Below are positions 1 through 8,372 of a DNA stretch of 64,000 nt, piece by piece. Each line of letters begins with the position of its first letter. Positions within the stretch are counted from its first letter, which is position 1. The translations under genes and the position numbers were made by a program. This stretch comes from Enhydrobacter aerosaccus (GTDB taxonomy: Bacteria > Pseudomonadota > Alphaproteobacteria > Reyranellales > Reyranellaceae), in assembly GCF_900167455.1 (NCBI RefSeq), contig NZ_FUWJ01000001.1, positions 1,488,001 through 1,552,000 on the forward strand, given 5' to 3'. The notes below the pieces were generated by a model, which saw only the letters and a program-made list of their open reading frames with translations, did not search any database and was not told the origin of the DNA.

Positions 1-1
1 C

Positions 2-1156
2 ACGACCAACGGTGACCGCGAGGTCACCTTCCACCTCGAGCGTCCACAGCCGTCGCTGCTCACCATGCTCGCCGGGGGATTCTCCCCGGTCTATCCGTGT
101 CACGTTCCGCCGGCCCAGATGCGGACCAAGCCCATCGGCACCGGCCCGTTCAAGTTCGTCGAGTTCACGCGCAACCAGTCGATCAAGCTGGCGAAGAATC
201 CGGACTACTGGAAGAAGGGTCGCCCCTATCTGGACGGGATCGAATACACGATCATCCCGAATCGAGCGACGGCGACGCTCGCCTTCATCGCCGGCAAGTT
301 CGACCTCACCTTCACGGGTGAGATCACGGCGCCCGTATTGGCCGACATCAAGAAGCAGGCTCCGTGGGCGCAGTGCGAGATGCTGCCGACCAACACCCAG
401 GCCAACCTGCTGGTGAACCGCGATAAGCCTCCGTTCGACAACGCCGATATCCGCAAGGCCATGGTACTGGCGATCGACAGATCGGCCTTCAACACCATCA
501 TCGGCCAGGGCGGAAACCGGCTGGGCGGCGCCATGCTGCCGCCGCCGGAAGGGCTCTGGGGCATGCCGCCGGAATTCCTCGCCACGGTCGCAGGTTACGG
601 CGCCGATCACGAAAAGAGCCGTGCGGAAGGCCGCAAACTCATGAGCGCCCTCGGCTACAGTGCCGAGAAGCCGCTCAAGATCAAGGTCTCCACTCGTGAT
701 ATCGCCACCTACCGGGATCAGGCCGTGTTGCTCATCGATCACCTCAAGAATGTCTATATCGAGGGCGAACTCGAACCGATCGAGACGGCGGTTTGGTACA
801 ATCGCCTGGCGCGCAAGGACTATACCGTCGCCCTCAATGTCCAGGGCGTCGGCATCGACGATCCCGACGTCGTGCTGTACGAGACCTTCGCCTGCAAGTC
901 CGACCGCAACTACACCAACTATTGCAACCCCGAGGTCGAGAAGCTGTTCGACAAGCAATCGCAGATGACCGACCGCGAGGCGCGCAAGAAGCTGGTGTGG
1001 GAGATCGACAAGAAGCTGCAGGAAGACGGCGCCCGGCCGGTGATCGAGCACGATTGGGCGGCGACCTGCTGGCGGCCCGAGGTCAAGGGACTAAACCTGG
1101 CCGTCAACACGATCTACAATCATTGGCGGTTCGAGGATGTCTGGCTCGATCGCTGA
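2..1156 (+). CDS. Family 5 extracellular solute-binding protein (peptide/nickel-type ABC transporter), 5' end cut by window
   Basis: The frame is open from the left edge, so the true start lies outside the window; 384 codons are visible. The visible part carries the typical SBP_bac_5 features: an IGTGPFKF motif followed by a NPDYW..G.PYLDGIEY stretch, and a C-terminal half ending in a tryptophan-rich segment (NHWRFEDVWL). Proteins of this family bind oligopeptides, nickel, opines or other solutes in the periplasm and deliver them to an ABC permease. No permease or ATPase gene follows; they could lie upstream. The next gene starts 14 bases downstream on the same strand, so the two are probably cotranscribed. 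The substrate cannot be told. Confidence 0.9.
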   Translation, partial: TTNGDREVTFHLERPQPSLLTMLAGGFSPVYPCHVPPAQMRTKPIGTGPFKFVEFTRNQSIKLAKNPDYWKKGRPYLDGIEYTIIPNRATATLAFIAGKFDLTFTGEITAPVLADIKKQAPWAQCEMLPTNTQANLLVNRDKPPFDNADIRKAMVLAIDRSAFNTIIGQGGNRLGGAMLPPPEGLWGMPPEFLATVAGYGADHEKSRAEGRKLMSALGYSAEKPLKIKVSTRDIATYRDQAVLLIDHLKNVYIEGELEPIETAVWYNRLARKDYTVALNVQGVGIDDPDVVLYETFACKSDRNYTNYCNPEVEKLFDKQSQMTDREARKKLVWEIDKKLQEDGARPVIEHDWAATCWRPEVKGLNLAVNTIYNHWRFEDVWLDR

Positions 1157-1170
1157 CCAGGGAGCGTCAC

Positions 1171-1668
1171 ATGATCAAGGGGCTGCACCACAACGCCTAC
1201 CGCTGCCGCGACTCCGAGGAGACGCGGCGGTTCTACGAGGATTTCCTCGGATTGCCGCTGGTCCATACCTTGCACATCGAGGAGACCAAGACCGGTCGGC
1301 AGACATCGGTGCTGCACACCTTCTTCCAGCTCGATGACGGATCGTGTCTCGCATTCTTCGAGGCGCCTGACCGGCCTTTCGACTTCAAGGACCAGCACGA
1401 CTTCGACCTGCACATCGCCCTCGAAGTCGAGCCTGCGACGCTGGAAGCAATGTTAGCCAAGGCGAAGTCGGAGGGTCGCGAGGTCCGCGGCATCTCCGAT
1501 CACCGTTTCATCCGGTCCATCTACTTCCGTGATCCGAACGGCTACGTCATCGAACTTACAGCCAAGGTTCCGGGACACGAAAGCGCCATGGATCCGGCGA
1601 GCAATCATGCGCGCGAGATCCTGGACAAGTGGCAGGCCCGCAAGGCCACATCCACCAAGGCCGCCTGA
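1171..1668 (+). CDS. VOC-family (glyoxalase/extradiol dioxygenase fold) protein
   Basis: A 165-residue protein with one vicinal-oxygen-chelate unit pair. Likely metal ligands are visible at H6 or H7, H81 (DLHIALEV) and E128 in the signature DPNGYVIEL. The N-terminus (a His-Asn segment, then a FYEDFLGL helix) fits glyoxalase/bleomycin-resistance/dioxygenase superfamily members. ATG 1171 is preceded by CAGGGAG at good distance, and lies 14 bases behind the solute-binding protein gene, suggesting a shared transcript. Family members isomerise, cleave or bind small aromatic or ketoaldehyde substrates; which one applies is not visible. The longer open frame upstream of 1171 is a shadow of the preceding gene. 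Confidence 0.85.
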   Translation: MIKGLHHNAYRCRDSEETRRFYEDFLGLPLVHTLHIEETKTGRQTSVLHTFFQLDDGSCLAFFEAPDRPFDFKDQHDFDLHIALEVEPATLEAMLAKAKSEGREVRGISDHRFIRSIYFRDPNGYVIELTAKVPGHESAMDPASNHAREILDKWQARKATSTKAA

Positions 1669-1686
1669 CGAGAGACCAGTCCTCGC

Positions 1687-2427
1687 CTAGCCGAGGCGGC
1701 GGCGATACAGCGCGATCAGCCGCTCCCAATGGCGCTCCGCGGCCGGTTTGTCGTAGCACCAGCGTTGCGGGAAGGCGAAGCCATGATGGACTCCGGCATT
1801 GATCTCGAGCTCGCCGGGATTGCCTGACTTGTCGAACAGGGCCTGGAGTTCCTTGACCATGTCGAGCGGTGCGAGCTCATCGTGCTCGGCGCAGGAGATG
1901 TAGAGTTCGCCCTTGGCCTTGCCGAGGGTGAGGTGCGGACTTTCGACCGCATCGCTCACGATCCACGTGCCGTAGAAGGACGCCGCAGCGGCGATGCGCT
2001 CCGGGTAACGGGCCGCAGCCGCAAGAGCATAGGGACCGCTCATGCAATAGCCGTGGACGCCAACCGGTCCCTTCTTCGCCGCGATCTGCCCGTCGGCGAA
2101 CCCGATCAGGGCGGCAACGTCGCTCATGACGGGGGGAATCGTCATCTTGGTTCGCACCGCACGCATACGCTGATGCTCGGCACTGCCATGCTGAAGGACG
2201 TCGGGGCCGTACTTGGTGTCCCTGCCGGCGCGATAATAGAGGTTGGGCAACAGCACGAAATAGCCCACCGTCCCCAGCCTCCGGGCCATGTCGTAGAGCT
2301 CCTCGCGGATGCCTGGCGCATCCATCAGGAACAGCACCGGAGGATATGGGCCGCCTCGCTCGGGATGGCAGATGAAGGTTTCCATCCTGCCGTCGGGAGT
2401 GACGATATCCTGAATAGTTTCGATCAT
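1687..2427 (-). CDS. Dienelactone hydrolase family protein
   Basis: A 246-residue alpha/beta hydrolase. The nucleophile elbow reads HGYCMSG with Cys128, and Asp183 (EHDE) and His214/His215 (GVHHGF) complete the Cys-Asp-His triad characteristic of dienelactone hydrolases, which open lactone rings in aromatic degradation. The ATG at 2427 is chosen because CAGGGGA precedes it; a longer frame reaching 2481 has no ribosome binding site and no homology-like sequence. Convergent with the VOC gene (18 bases apart) and divergent from the solute-binding protein gene at 2504. Cytosolic; no signal peptide. The actual substrate is not known. Confidence 0.9.
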   Translation of the reverse strand: MIETIQDIVTPDGRMETFICHPERGGPYPPVLFLMDAPGIREELYDMARRLGTVGYFVLLPNLYYRAGRDTKYGPDVLQHGSAEHQRMRAVRTKMTIPPVMSDVAALIGFADGQIAAKKGPVGVHGYCMSGPYALAAAARYPERIAAAASFYGTWIVSDAVESPHLTLGKAKGELYISCAEHDELAPLDMVKELQALFDKSGNPGELEINAGVHHGFAFPQRWCYDKPAAERHWERLIALYRRRLG

Positions 2428-2503
2428 CGGCTTTCCCCTGCTCCAGGCCTGTGGCAGCATTCTCGCAGGCTTCAATAACAAGAAAGCCTAAGGGAGCGAA
2501 ACG

Positions 2504-3718
2504 ATGAGACGTGGACTGATAGGCATGGCCGCCCTTGCCTTGGCGGCTTCCGCCGGGCCGGGCTTTGCGCAGGTCAGCGATGATGTGGTCAAGATCGGCG
2601 TGGCGACCGACATGGCCAGCCTCTATGCCGATATCAACGGCCCGGGTGCCGTCGTGGCCACCCAGATGGCGATCGACGAGTTCGGTGGCTCGATTCTCGG
2701 CAAGAAGATCGAACTCGTCACCGGCGACATTCAGAACAAGGCCGATGTTGCCGCGACGCTCGGTGGCCGGTGGTACGACAGCGAGAAAGTCGACATGATC
2801 CTCGGAGCCGGGGGATCGGCTTCATCGATCGCCCTGGAGCGGGTCGCGGGCGAGAAGAAGAAGATATTCCTCGCGCCGGACCCCGCCTCGTCCGACATCA
2901 CGGGCAAGCTCTGCAATGCTTACACGGTGCACTGGGTTTATGACACGACGGCCCTCGCCAACGGCACGGGCGCCGCGGTCGTCAAGTCCGGCGGCAAGAC
3001 CTGGTTCTTCCTCACCGCCGACTACGCCTTCGGGTACGCCCTGGAGCGCGACGTCAGCGAAGTCGTGAAGAAGGCCGGCGGCACCGTGCTGGGCAGCGTG
3101 CGGGCGCCGATCAACACCAGCGACTTCTCCTCCTTCCTGTTGCAGGCGCAAGGATCGAAGGCGCAGATCATCGGTCTCGCCAATGCCGGCGGCGACACCA
3201 TCAACTCGATCAAGCAGGCCGCCGAGTTCGGCATCGTCAAGGGTGGCCAGAAGCTGGCTGGCCTGCTGGTGTTCATCTCCGACGTGCATTCTCTGGGACT
3301 GGAACGCGCCCAGGGCCTGCGCCTGACAGAAGCCTTCTACTGGGACCTGAACGACAAGACCCGGGACTTCTCCAAGCGCTTCGCGGCCAAGTTCAACGGC
3401 AAGATGCCGACCATGGTGCAGGCCGGATTCTACTCTGCCACGCGACGCTATCTCGAAGCGATCAAGGCGACTGGCACCGACGATGCCGACAAGGTCATGG
3501 CGAACATGAAGAGCGGCAAGTGGGACGATCCGGTCTTCGGCCCGAGCTACATTCGCCCGGATGGCCGCAACATGCACGCCATGTATCTCTTCGAGGTGAA
3601 ATCGCCGTCGGAGTCCAAGGGACCTTGGGACTATTACAAGCTTCTCGCCACGATCCCGGGCGAAGAAGCCTTCCGGCCTCTGGACAAGGGTGATTGCCCG
3701 CTCGTGGCCAAGAACTGA
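2504..3718 (+). CDS. Branched-chain amino acid-type ABC transporter substrate-binding protein
   Basis: A 404-residue periplasmic protein. It starts with a clear Sec signal peptide (two Arg near the start, an alanine/leucine-rich core, cleavage near FAQ at residue 23), followed by VKIGVATDMASLYADINGPG, the opening strand of type 1 periplasmic binding folds (Peripla_BP_6, LivJ-like). The start has AGGGAG upstream. No LivHMGF-type permease or ATPase is adjacent; instead a cytosolic Asp-box propeller follows after 27 bases. Homologues of this subgroup are often annotated for amides, aromatic acids or branched amino acids; the ligand cannot be inferred here. Confidence 0.9.
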   Translation: MRRGLIGMAALALAASAGPGFAQVSDDVVKIGVATDMASLYADINGPGAVVATQMAIDEFGGSILGKKIELVTGDIQNKADVAATLGGRWYDSEKVDMILGAGGSASSIALERVAGEKKKIFLAPDPASSDITGKLCNAYTVHWVYDTTALANGTGAAVVKSGGKTWFFLTADYAFGYALERDVSEVVKKAGGTVLGSVRAPINTSDFSSFLLQAQGSKAQIIGLANAGGDTINSIKQAAEFGIVKGGQKLAGLLVFISDVHSLGLERAQGLRLTEAFYWDLNDKTRDFSKRFAAKFNGKMPTMVQAGFYSATRRYLEAIKATGTDDADKVMANMKSGKWDDPVFGPSYIRPDGRNMHAMYLFEVKSPSESKGPWDYYKLLATIPGEEAFRPLDKGDCPLVAKN

Positions 3719-3745
3719 CACGGACCGGTAACTGGAGGGTTTGTC

Positions 3746-4798
3746 ATGGCTGAGGCATCGAACATCTACGTTGGCGTCGCTGGCTACTTCGGCAAACCCG
3801 ACCAGACCGGAAAAGTGGGCGTGTTCCAGCGCGCCGCCAAAGGCGGCGACTGGAAACACGTCCTCGGAAACGTTCAGGCATTCACGGTCTTCGTGCATCC
3901 GGACAACCCGGAGATCGTGTTCGCCGGAACCAGCGACGGTGTGTGGCGCAGCACGGACCGCGGTGCCACCTTCAGCCGGGCAGGCTTTCCCGATACTGGC
4001 AAGGAGATCTGGAGTTTCCTGGTCGACAGACGCGATCCGAAAAGGATGCTCGCCGGGGCCTCGCCGATCGATATCTACCGCAGCGACGATGGAGGCGTGA
4101 CCTGGCGCAAGCTGTCCACGCCTGTCATCGTCACACATTGCACCGGCCCCTTCGCCTCGCGGGTCATGCGTCTGGCGCAGAATCCGAAGAATCCCGACGA
4201 GATCTATGCGGCACTCGAAATCAATGGCGTGATGCGCAGTTCCGACGGCGGCGAAACCTGGGTCGACTGCAGCGACGGTCTGATCAAGCTCGCGGAGCAG
4301 CCGCACCTCAAGAGCAAGATCGTGAGCGATACCACCGCGGAAGGCATGCTCGATGGCCACGCGGTGACGATCAGTCCGGCGACTCCGGATTCCGCCATTG
4401 TCGCGCTGCGCATGGGCCTGTTCCGGACGCTCGACCATGGCAAAACCTGGCAGGACATGGAGATGCGGCGGTTCTCGCCCATCACCTACGGGCGGGATGT
4501 GAAGGTCTCACCGACCGATCCCAACACACTCTATGCCGCTCTGTCCGTTGCGGCGGCCAGTCACGATGGGGCCCTCTATCGCAGCCAGGATGGCGGCCAG
4601 AGCTGGCAACGCTTCGACAAGGTCCAGGTGCATGGCACCATCATGTCGATCGGTCTGCACCAGCGCGATCCCGATCAGGTCTATATCGGCGCCCGCTACG
4701 AGGGAGAGGTGTTCGGCACACAGGACGGCGGCAAAAGCTGGCAGGCGATGCCCCTGCCCAGCGACGTGCAGCACATCTACGCCGTGGCCTGCGGCTGA
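3746..4798 (+). CDS. Asp-box (BNR-repeat) beta-propeller protein
   Basis: A 350-residue protein with six Asp-box motifs (S/T-x-D-x-G-x-S/T-W/F): RSTDRGATF, RSDDGGVTW, RSSDGGETW, RTLDHGKTW, RSQDGGQSW and GTQDGGKSW, spaced as in a sialidase-like or photosystem II assembly-factor-like propeller. No signal peptide or membrane segment is seen, so it should be cytosolic, unlike most glycosidases with this fold. ATG 3746 is preceded by GGAGGG. It follows the solute-binding protein gene by 27 bases and probably shares its transcript. Catalytic sialidase residues are not evident; a binding or scaffold role is equally possible. Confidence 0.82.
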   Translation: MAEASNIYVGVAGYFGKPDQTGKVGVFQRAAKGGDWKHVLGNVQAFTVFVHPDNPEIVFAGTSDGVWRSTDRGATFSRAGFPDTGKEIWSFLVDRRDPKRMLAGASPIDIYRSDDGGVTWRKLSTPVIVTHCTGPFASRVMRLAQNPKNPDEIYAALEINGVMRSSDGGETWVDCSDGLIKLAEQPHLKSKIVSDTTAEGMLDGHAVTISPATPDSAIVALRMGLFRTLDHGKTWQDMEMRRFSPITYGRDVKVSPTDPNTLYAALSVAAASHDGALYRSQDGGQSWQRFDKVQVHGTIMSIGLHQRDPDQVYIGARYEGEVFGTQDGGKSWQAMPLPSDVQHIYAVACG

Positions 4799-4805
4799 GA
4801 TCCTC

Positions 4806-5489
4806 TCAATCGGTAGCGGTCTCGTCGCTTCTGCTTCGATAGATCACGACAAGCGCCTGCGATTCGCCACGCAGGCTGCGGCCCCGATGGGGAATCTCCG
4901 CATCGAAATAGGCACTGTCGCCTGCGGAGAGAATCCAGGTCTTCGTACGACCGCCGATCTCCGCCTCGAACTCGACCTTGCCGGCCAGGATGAACATGAA
5001 CTCCTCGCCTTCGTGCTCGAAGCGAATGTCCTTATCGACCTCCGACGGGAAAACCATGATGAACGGCTCCATCTGCTTGTGGTGCCGCTTGTGGGCGAGC
5101 GCCACATAGTCGTAGCCGAAGGAGCTGCCGCCTCGGATCGCGGTTTCCCGCTCCCACGAGCGCACGACGCATATCGCCTCGTCGTTGGCAGCATCGGGCA
5201 TGTTGTTGCCGAACAGTGCCGCGAGATCGGTGTTCAGAACCTGCGCAATCTTGACCAGGGTTCCGATCGGCGGGATCACCTTCGAGTTCTCGATCTTGGA
5301 CAGGTACCCCTTGGTAAACCCGGCGTCCGCCGCCAGCCGGTCGAGCGTGAATCCGACCGCCGCGCGCAAGGCGGCGATGCGCTTGCCCAGCTGAAGCTCG
5401 ACGTCCGTCGCCTTTCCGCCTGTTTTCGAGGCAGTCTTCAGACGGGACGACGGACGAGAGGCGGAAACTGCTCGAGATTTGCGGACCAT
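4806..5489 (-). CDS. XRE-family transcriptional regulator with C-terminal cupin domain
   Basis: A 227-residue regulator. A lysine/serine-rich tail of about 30 residues precedes an XRE helix-turn-helix (about 31-86, with TLDRLAADAGFTKGYLSKIE), and a cupin sensor domain occupies about 145-220 (FEHEGEEFMFILAGKVEFE). This architecture is known from PuuR-like and SutR-like repressors that control catabolic genes. The only in-frame ATG (5489) lies inside the end of the upstream PfpI gene, giving a 52-base overlap and no obvious Shine-Dalgarno, so translational coupling is likely. Plausible targets are its own transcript and the divergent MHS transporter (inference). Confidence 0.92.
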   Translation of the reverse strand: MVRKSRAVSASRPSSRLKTASKTGGKATDVELQLGKRIAALRAAVGFTLDRLAADAGFTKGYLSKIENSKVIPPIGTLVKIAQVLNTDLAALFGNNMPDAANDEAICVVRSWERETAIRGGSSFGYDYVALAHKRHHKQMEPFIMVFPSEVDKDIRFEHEGEEFMFILAGKVEFEAEIGGRTKTWILSAGDSAYFDAEIPHRGRSLRGESQALVVIYRSRSDETATD

Positions 5490-6067
5490 GCGCGTTGATA
5501 TTCGATGATGCGGGCCGTTTCAGCAGCCACATTGCCGCCGAACAGGCGATCCAACAGGTGGAGGGTGGCATCGATGCACAATGACACCCCACCGCCGGTG
5601 ATCACGTGCCCCTCGTCCACCAGGCTCGCTTCCACTACGTCGATGCCGGGATAAAGGTCGGTCATCTGCCGGATCGGAGGAAACTCCGGAGGCACGACCT
5701 CCCGCTTCGTCGTTGCTCTCAACCCCTCCAGAACGCCGCTCGCGCCCAGGATCATGGCGCCGGTGCAGACGGAAACCAGCAAAGTGCCTTGTGACCGCTC
5801 GCGCAGCAGGTCGAGCGTCTCGGCGCGCCGACTTTCCTCGACCCAACCCGGGCCTCCGGTAACGATCAGCACATCGAACGATGGCGCATCCGCAAGCGCA
5901 TAGTCGGCCAGCACGACGAGCCCGTTCGACAGCCTCACCGGTCCCGCGACGGGGCCGACGGTGTGGATCTCGATCTCGGGGCGAATACGGCGCGCCATCG
6001 ACAAGACGCCGAAGGTCGCGAGATCGATCGGCTCGACGCCGTCATAGATGAAAATTCCGAACTTCAT
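5438..6067 (-). CDS. DJ-1/PfpI family protein
   Basis: A 209-residue class I glutamine amidotransferase-like protein. The nucleophile elbow is SVCTGA with Cys101, preceded by the conserved FDVLIVTGGPG strand-loop. The N-terminus (FGIFIYDGVEPIDLATF) resembles the amidase-like domain of AraC-type regulators and isonitrile hydratase, but no DNA-binding domain follows. It is the first gene of a two-gene transcript with the XRE-cupin regulator, which overlaps its last 52 bases. Enzymes of this group include isonitrile hydratases, chaperones and deglycases; the exact activity is open. Confidence 0.88.
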   Translation of the reverse strand: MKFGIFIYDGVEPIDLATFGVLSMARRIRPEIEIHTVGPVAGPVRLSNGLVVLADYALADAPSFDVLIVTGGPGWVEESRRAETLDLLRERSQGTLLVSVCTGAMILGASGVLEGLRATTKREVVPPEFPPIRQMTDLYPGIDVVEASLVDEGHVITGGGVSLCIDATLHLLDRLFGGNVAAETARIIEYQRAWSANLEQFPPLVRRPV

Positions 6068-6110
6068 GATCGACTCTCAGGCAACTTCTGCGCCATATTA
6101 GTTGAATGGC

Positions 6111-6139
6111 ATGAAACATGCAGGAAATTCCTATATACT
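6111..6139 (+). promoter_or_regulatory. Candidate sigma-70-like promoter of the MHS transporter
   Basis: ATGAAA (6111-6116) and TATACT (6134-6139) lie 17 bases apart in the divergent region between the PfpI and MHS transporter genes, which is otherwise AT-richer than its surroundings. This is a pattern match only. Confidence 0.3.
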
Positions 6140-6219
6140 GTCCGGAAACGCCATCCGTGGCGCCAATCCAGGCAGACCACCGCCTCACTGGCATCGACTG
6201 CTGCGGAAGGGAACACTGC

Positions 6220-7524
6220 ATGACCTCGACTGCTGTCATCGGCTCCTCGGCTTCTCCCAAGAACATGGGCATCATCGCCTTTGCCGGCACATTCGGTACG
6301 ATCATCGAATGGTACGACTTCCTGATCTACGGCACGGCCGCGGCGCTCGTATTCAACAAGTTGTTCTTTCCCACTGTCGACCCGCTCACGGGTACGCTGG
6401 CCGCCCTCGCCACCTATGCCGTCGGTTTTGTCGCCCGTCCCGTCGGCGGCGCCCTGTTCGGGCACTTCGGCGACCGCATTGGCCGCAAGTCGATGCTGAT
6501 GCTCACCATGGCCATTATGGGACTGGGGACCTTCCTGGTGGGACTGCTGCCGACCTATGACCAGATCGGAATTTTCGCGCCGGCCCTGCTCGTCCTGCTG
6601 CGTTTCGTCCAAGGCCTCGCCATGGGGGGCGAATGGGGCGGCGCCTCGTTGATGGTGCTTGAACATGCCCCTGCCGGAAAGCGCGGCTTTTACGGCAGCC
6701 TGGTCCAGGTTGGTTTCTCGCTCGGCCTTGTCACTTCGTCCGGCGTCTTCGCCTTGGCGACGGCGATGCCCGAGTCTTCCTTCCTGGCCTGGGGCTGGCG
6801 CCTGCCCTTCCTGGTCAGCATCGTGTTGGTGCTGCTGGGCGCCTTCATCCGCGCCCGCGTCCCGGAGACGCCGGTTTTCGAGGATCTCAAGGCACGAAAC
6901 GACATCTCCACCAACCCCTTCGTCGAAGCCGTATTCAAGAACCCGCGATCCTTCCTCGTCGCCCTGGGACTGAAGCTTTCCGAGGTTTCCTGGGTCTACA
7001 TGCTCACGGTGTTCGTGGTCGGTTACGCCACGAGCAAACTGGCCCTGCCACGCAAGCTTCTGCTCGATGCCATCTTCTGGGCGGCTCTGGTCGAGGTCGT
7101 AACCATCCCCCTCTTCGGCTGGCTGTCCGACCGGATCGGCCGGCGGCCCTTCTATTTCCTCGGCGTGCTCTTCACCGTGCTGTTCGCCTTCCCGTTGTTC
7201 TGGATGCTGGACACCAAGGATCCGGCGATCGTCATGCTCGCCATCATCGTCGGCCTCAATCTCGGCCACGGCCTGATGTTCGCGCCCGAGTCGGCCTACT
7301 TTCCCGAACTGTTCGGGGCCCGGGTCCGCTTCACCGGTGCCTCGTTCGGCTTCCAGGCCTCCGCGGCGATCGGCGGCGGCTTCGCCCCCATCATCGCCAC
7401 CTGGCTGGCCGCCTACATGGGTGGGACCGCCGGAGTCTCCATCATGCTGATCCTGCTGGCGGCCCTTACCTTCGTCGCGACCTTGTTCGCCCGTGAAACC
7501 AAAGACGTCTCATTGTTGGAGTAA
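6220..7524 (+). CDS. MFS transporter, metabolite:H+ symporter (MHS) family
   Basis: A 434-residue inner-membrane carrier with twelve predicted helices. The segment GTIIEWYDFLIYGTAAALVF at the first helix, the GGALFGHFGDRIGRK loop between helices 2 and 3, and the NPRSFLVALGLK segment are hallmarks of the MHS family (ShiA, KgtP, ProP), which imports organic acids, aromatic acids or osmolytes with protons. ATG 6220 has GAAGGGA upstream; an extension to 6118 lacks one. The metallo-hydrolase gene begins 5 bases after the stop, so the two form an operon, divergent from the XRE-cupin/PfpI pair. Confidence 0.92.
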   Translation: MTSTAVIGSSASPKNMGIIAFAGTFGTIIEWYDFLIYGTAAALVFNKLFFPTVDPLTGTLAALATYAVGFVARPVGGALFGHFGDRIGRKSMLMLTMAIMGLGTFLVGLLPTYDQIGIFAPALLVLLRFVQGLAMGGEWGGASLMVLEHAPAGKRGFYGSLVQVGFSLGLVTSSGVFALATAMPESSFLAWGWRLPFLVSIVLVLLGAFIRARVPETPVFEDLKARNDISTNPFVEAVFKNPRSFLVALGLKLSEVSWVYMLTVFVVGYATSKLALPRKLLLDAIFWAALVEVVTIPLFGWLSDRIGRRPFYFLGVLFTVLFAFPLFWMLDTKDPAIVMLAIIVGLNLGHGLMFAPESAYFPELFGARVRFTGASFGFQASAAIGGGFAPIIATWLAAYMGGTAGVSIMLILLAALTFVATLFARETKDVSLLE

Positions 7525-7529
7525 CGCCC

Positions 7530-8369
7530 ATGGCAACCAAGATACGGTACTTCGGCTGGTCCGCGCTTTCGATTGAAACGGCCGCCGGCGCCCTCTTCTT
7601 CGATCCGTTCTTCAGGCCTTATTGCGGCGCCGAATGGTTTCACCTCGAGGACTTCGAGCACGCCAAATATATCTGCGTGACGCATGGCCATGAAGAGCAC
7701 TTCCTCGACGTGCCGGTGGTTGCCAAGGCGACCGGCGCTACTGTCATCGGCGCCCCCTCGGTGTGCTCTTTCCTGAAGAGCCGGCGCGGTATTCCGGATA
7801 CGCAACTGAAGGCGATCGATCCCAAGCGCTTCGAGACGGTAAATGTGCCAGGCTTCAGGATCTCGGCATTTCTCTGGAAGCATCGTGACATCAACCTTCC
7901 CAAGGCCCTGACTCGTGCGCTTTTCCAAGGCAACACGACCCAGCTCTCCTGGGCTTGGAGCAGCGCGACCAATGCGCCGTTCTATTCCCCCTATACCGGC
8001 TTCCATGTCGAACTGCCCGACGGCGTGACCGTCCTGAACTACAACGAGGGCTTCAACAGCAAGATGACCGACGGTGAGATTGCCGATCTGGGCCGCCGCT
8101 ATCGCACCGATATCCTGCTGGCAGGCATGCAACTGAACTTCATGGCCGATGTGGTACGCGGTGTCGCAGCCCTGAAACCCAAGATCGTCGTGCTTTATCC
8201 GCCGCACGAGAAGTTCCATGCGATGATGGGGGCGGTATCGGAACCCTGGTCCCGCTTTGCGGATGCCGTCCGCTCTCGCTTCCCCGGCATCGAGGTTCAT
8301 ATCGCCGAGCCAGGCTTCGAACTGTCGCTCGACGGACATGCCTTGCTCACCTCACCGAAGGCGGCTTGA
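7530..8369 (+). CDS. MBL-fold metallo-hydrolase with variant metal motif
   Basis: A 279-residue protein of the metallo-beta-lactamase superfamily, closest in layout to UlaG/YtkL-like hydrolases (opening strand KIRYFGWSALSIET). The metal motif reads H52-G-H54-E-E56-H57, so the Asp of the usual HxHxDH is replaced by Glu. A later His (YPPHEKFH) could supply the last ligand. It starts 5 bases after the MHS transporter and probably acts on the imported compound (inference). Its end is 3 bases from that of the convergent cyclase gene. Confidence 0.85.
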   Translation: MATKIRYFGWSALSIETAAGALFFDPFFRPYCGAEWFHLEDFEHAKYICVTHGHEEHFLDVPVVAKATGATVIGAPSVCSFLKSRRGIPDTQLKAIDPKRFETVNVPGFRISAFLWKHRDINLPKALTRALFQGNTTQLSWAWSSATNAPFYSPYTGFHVELPDGVTVLNYNEGFNSKMTDGEIADLGRRYRTDILLAGMQLNFMADVVRGVAALKPKIVVLYPPHEKFHAMMGAVSEPWSRFADAVRSRFPGIEVHIAEPGFELSLDGHALLTSPKAA

Positions 8370-8372
8370 CCC

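Noticed and set aside
2822..4438. 538-codon minus-strand frame
   Set aside because: Antisense to the solute-binding protein and Asp-box genes, both of which have clear motifs and ribosome sites.
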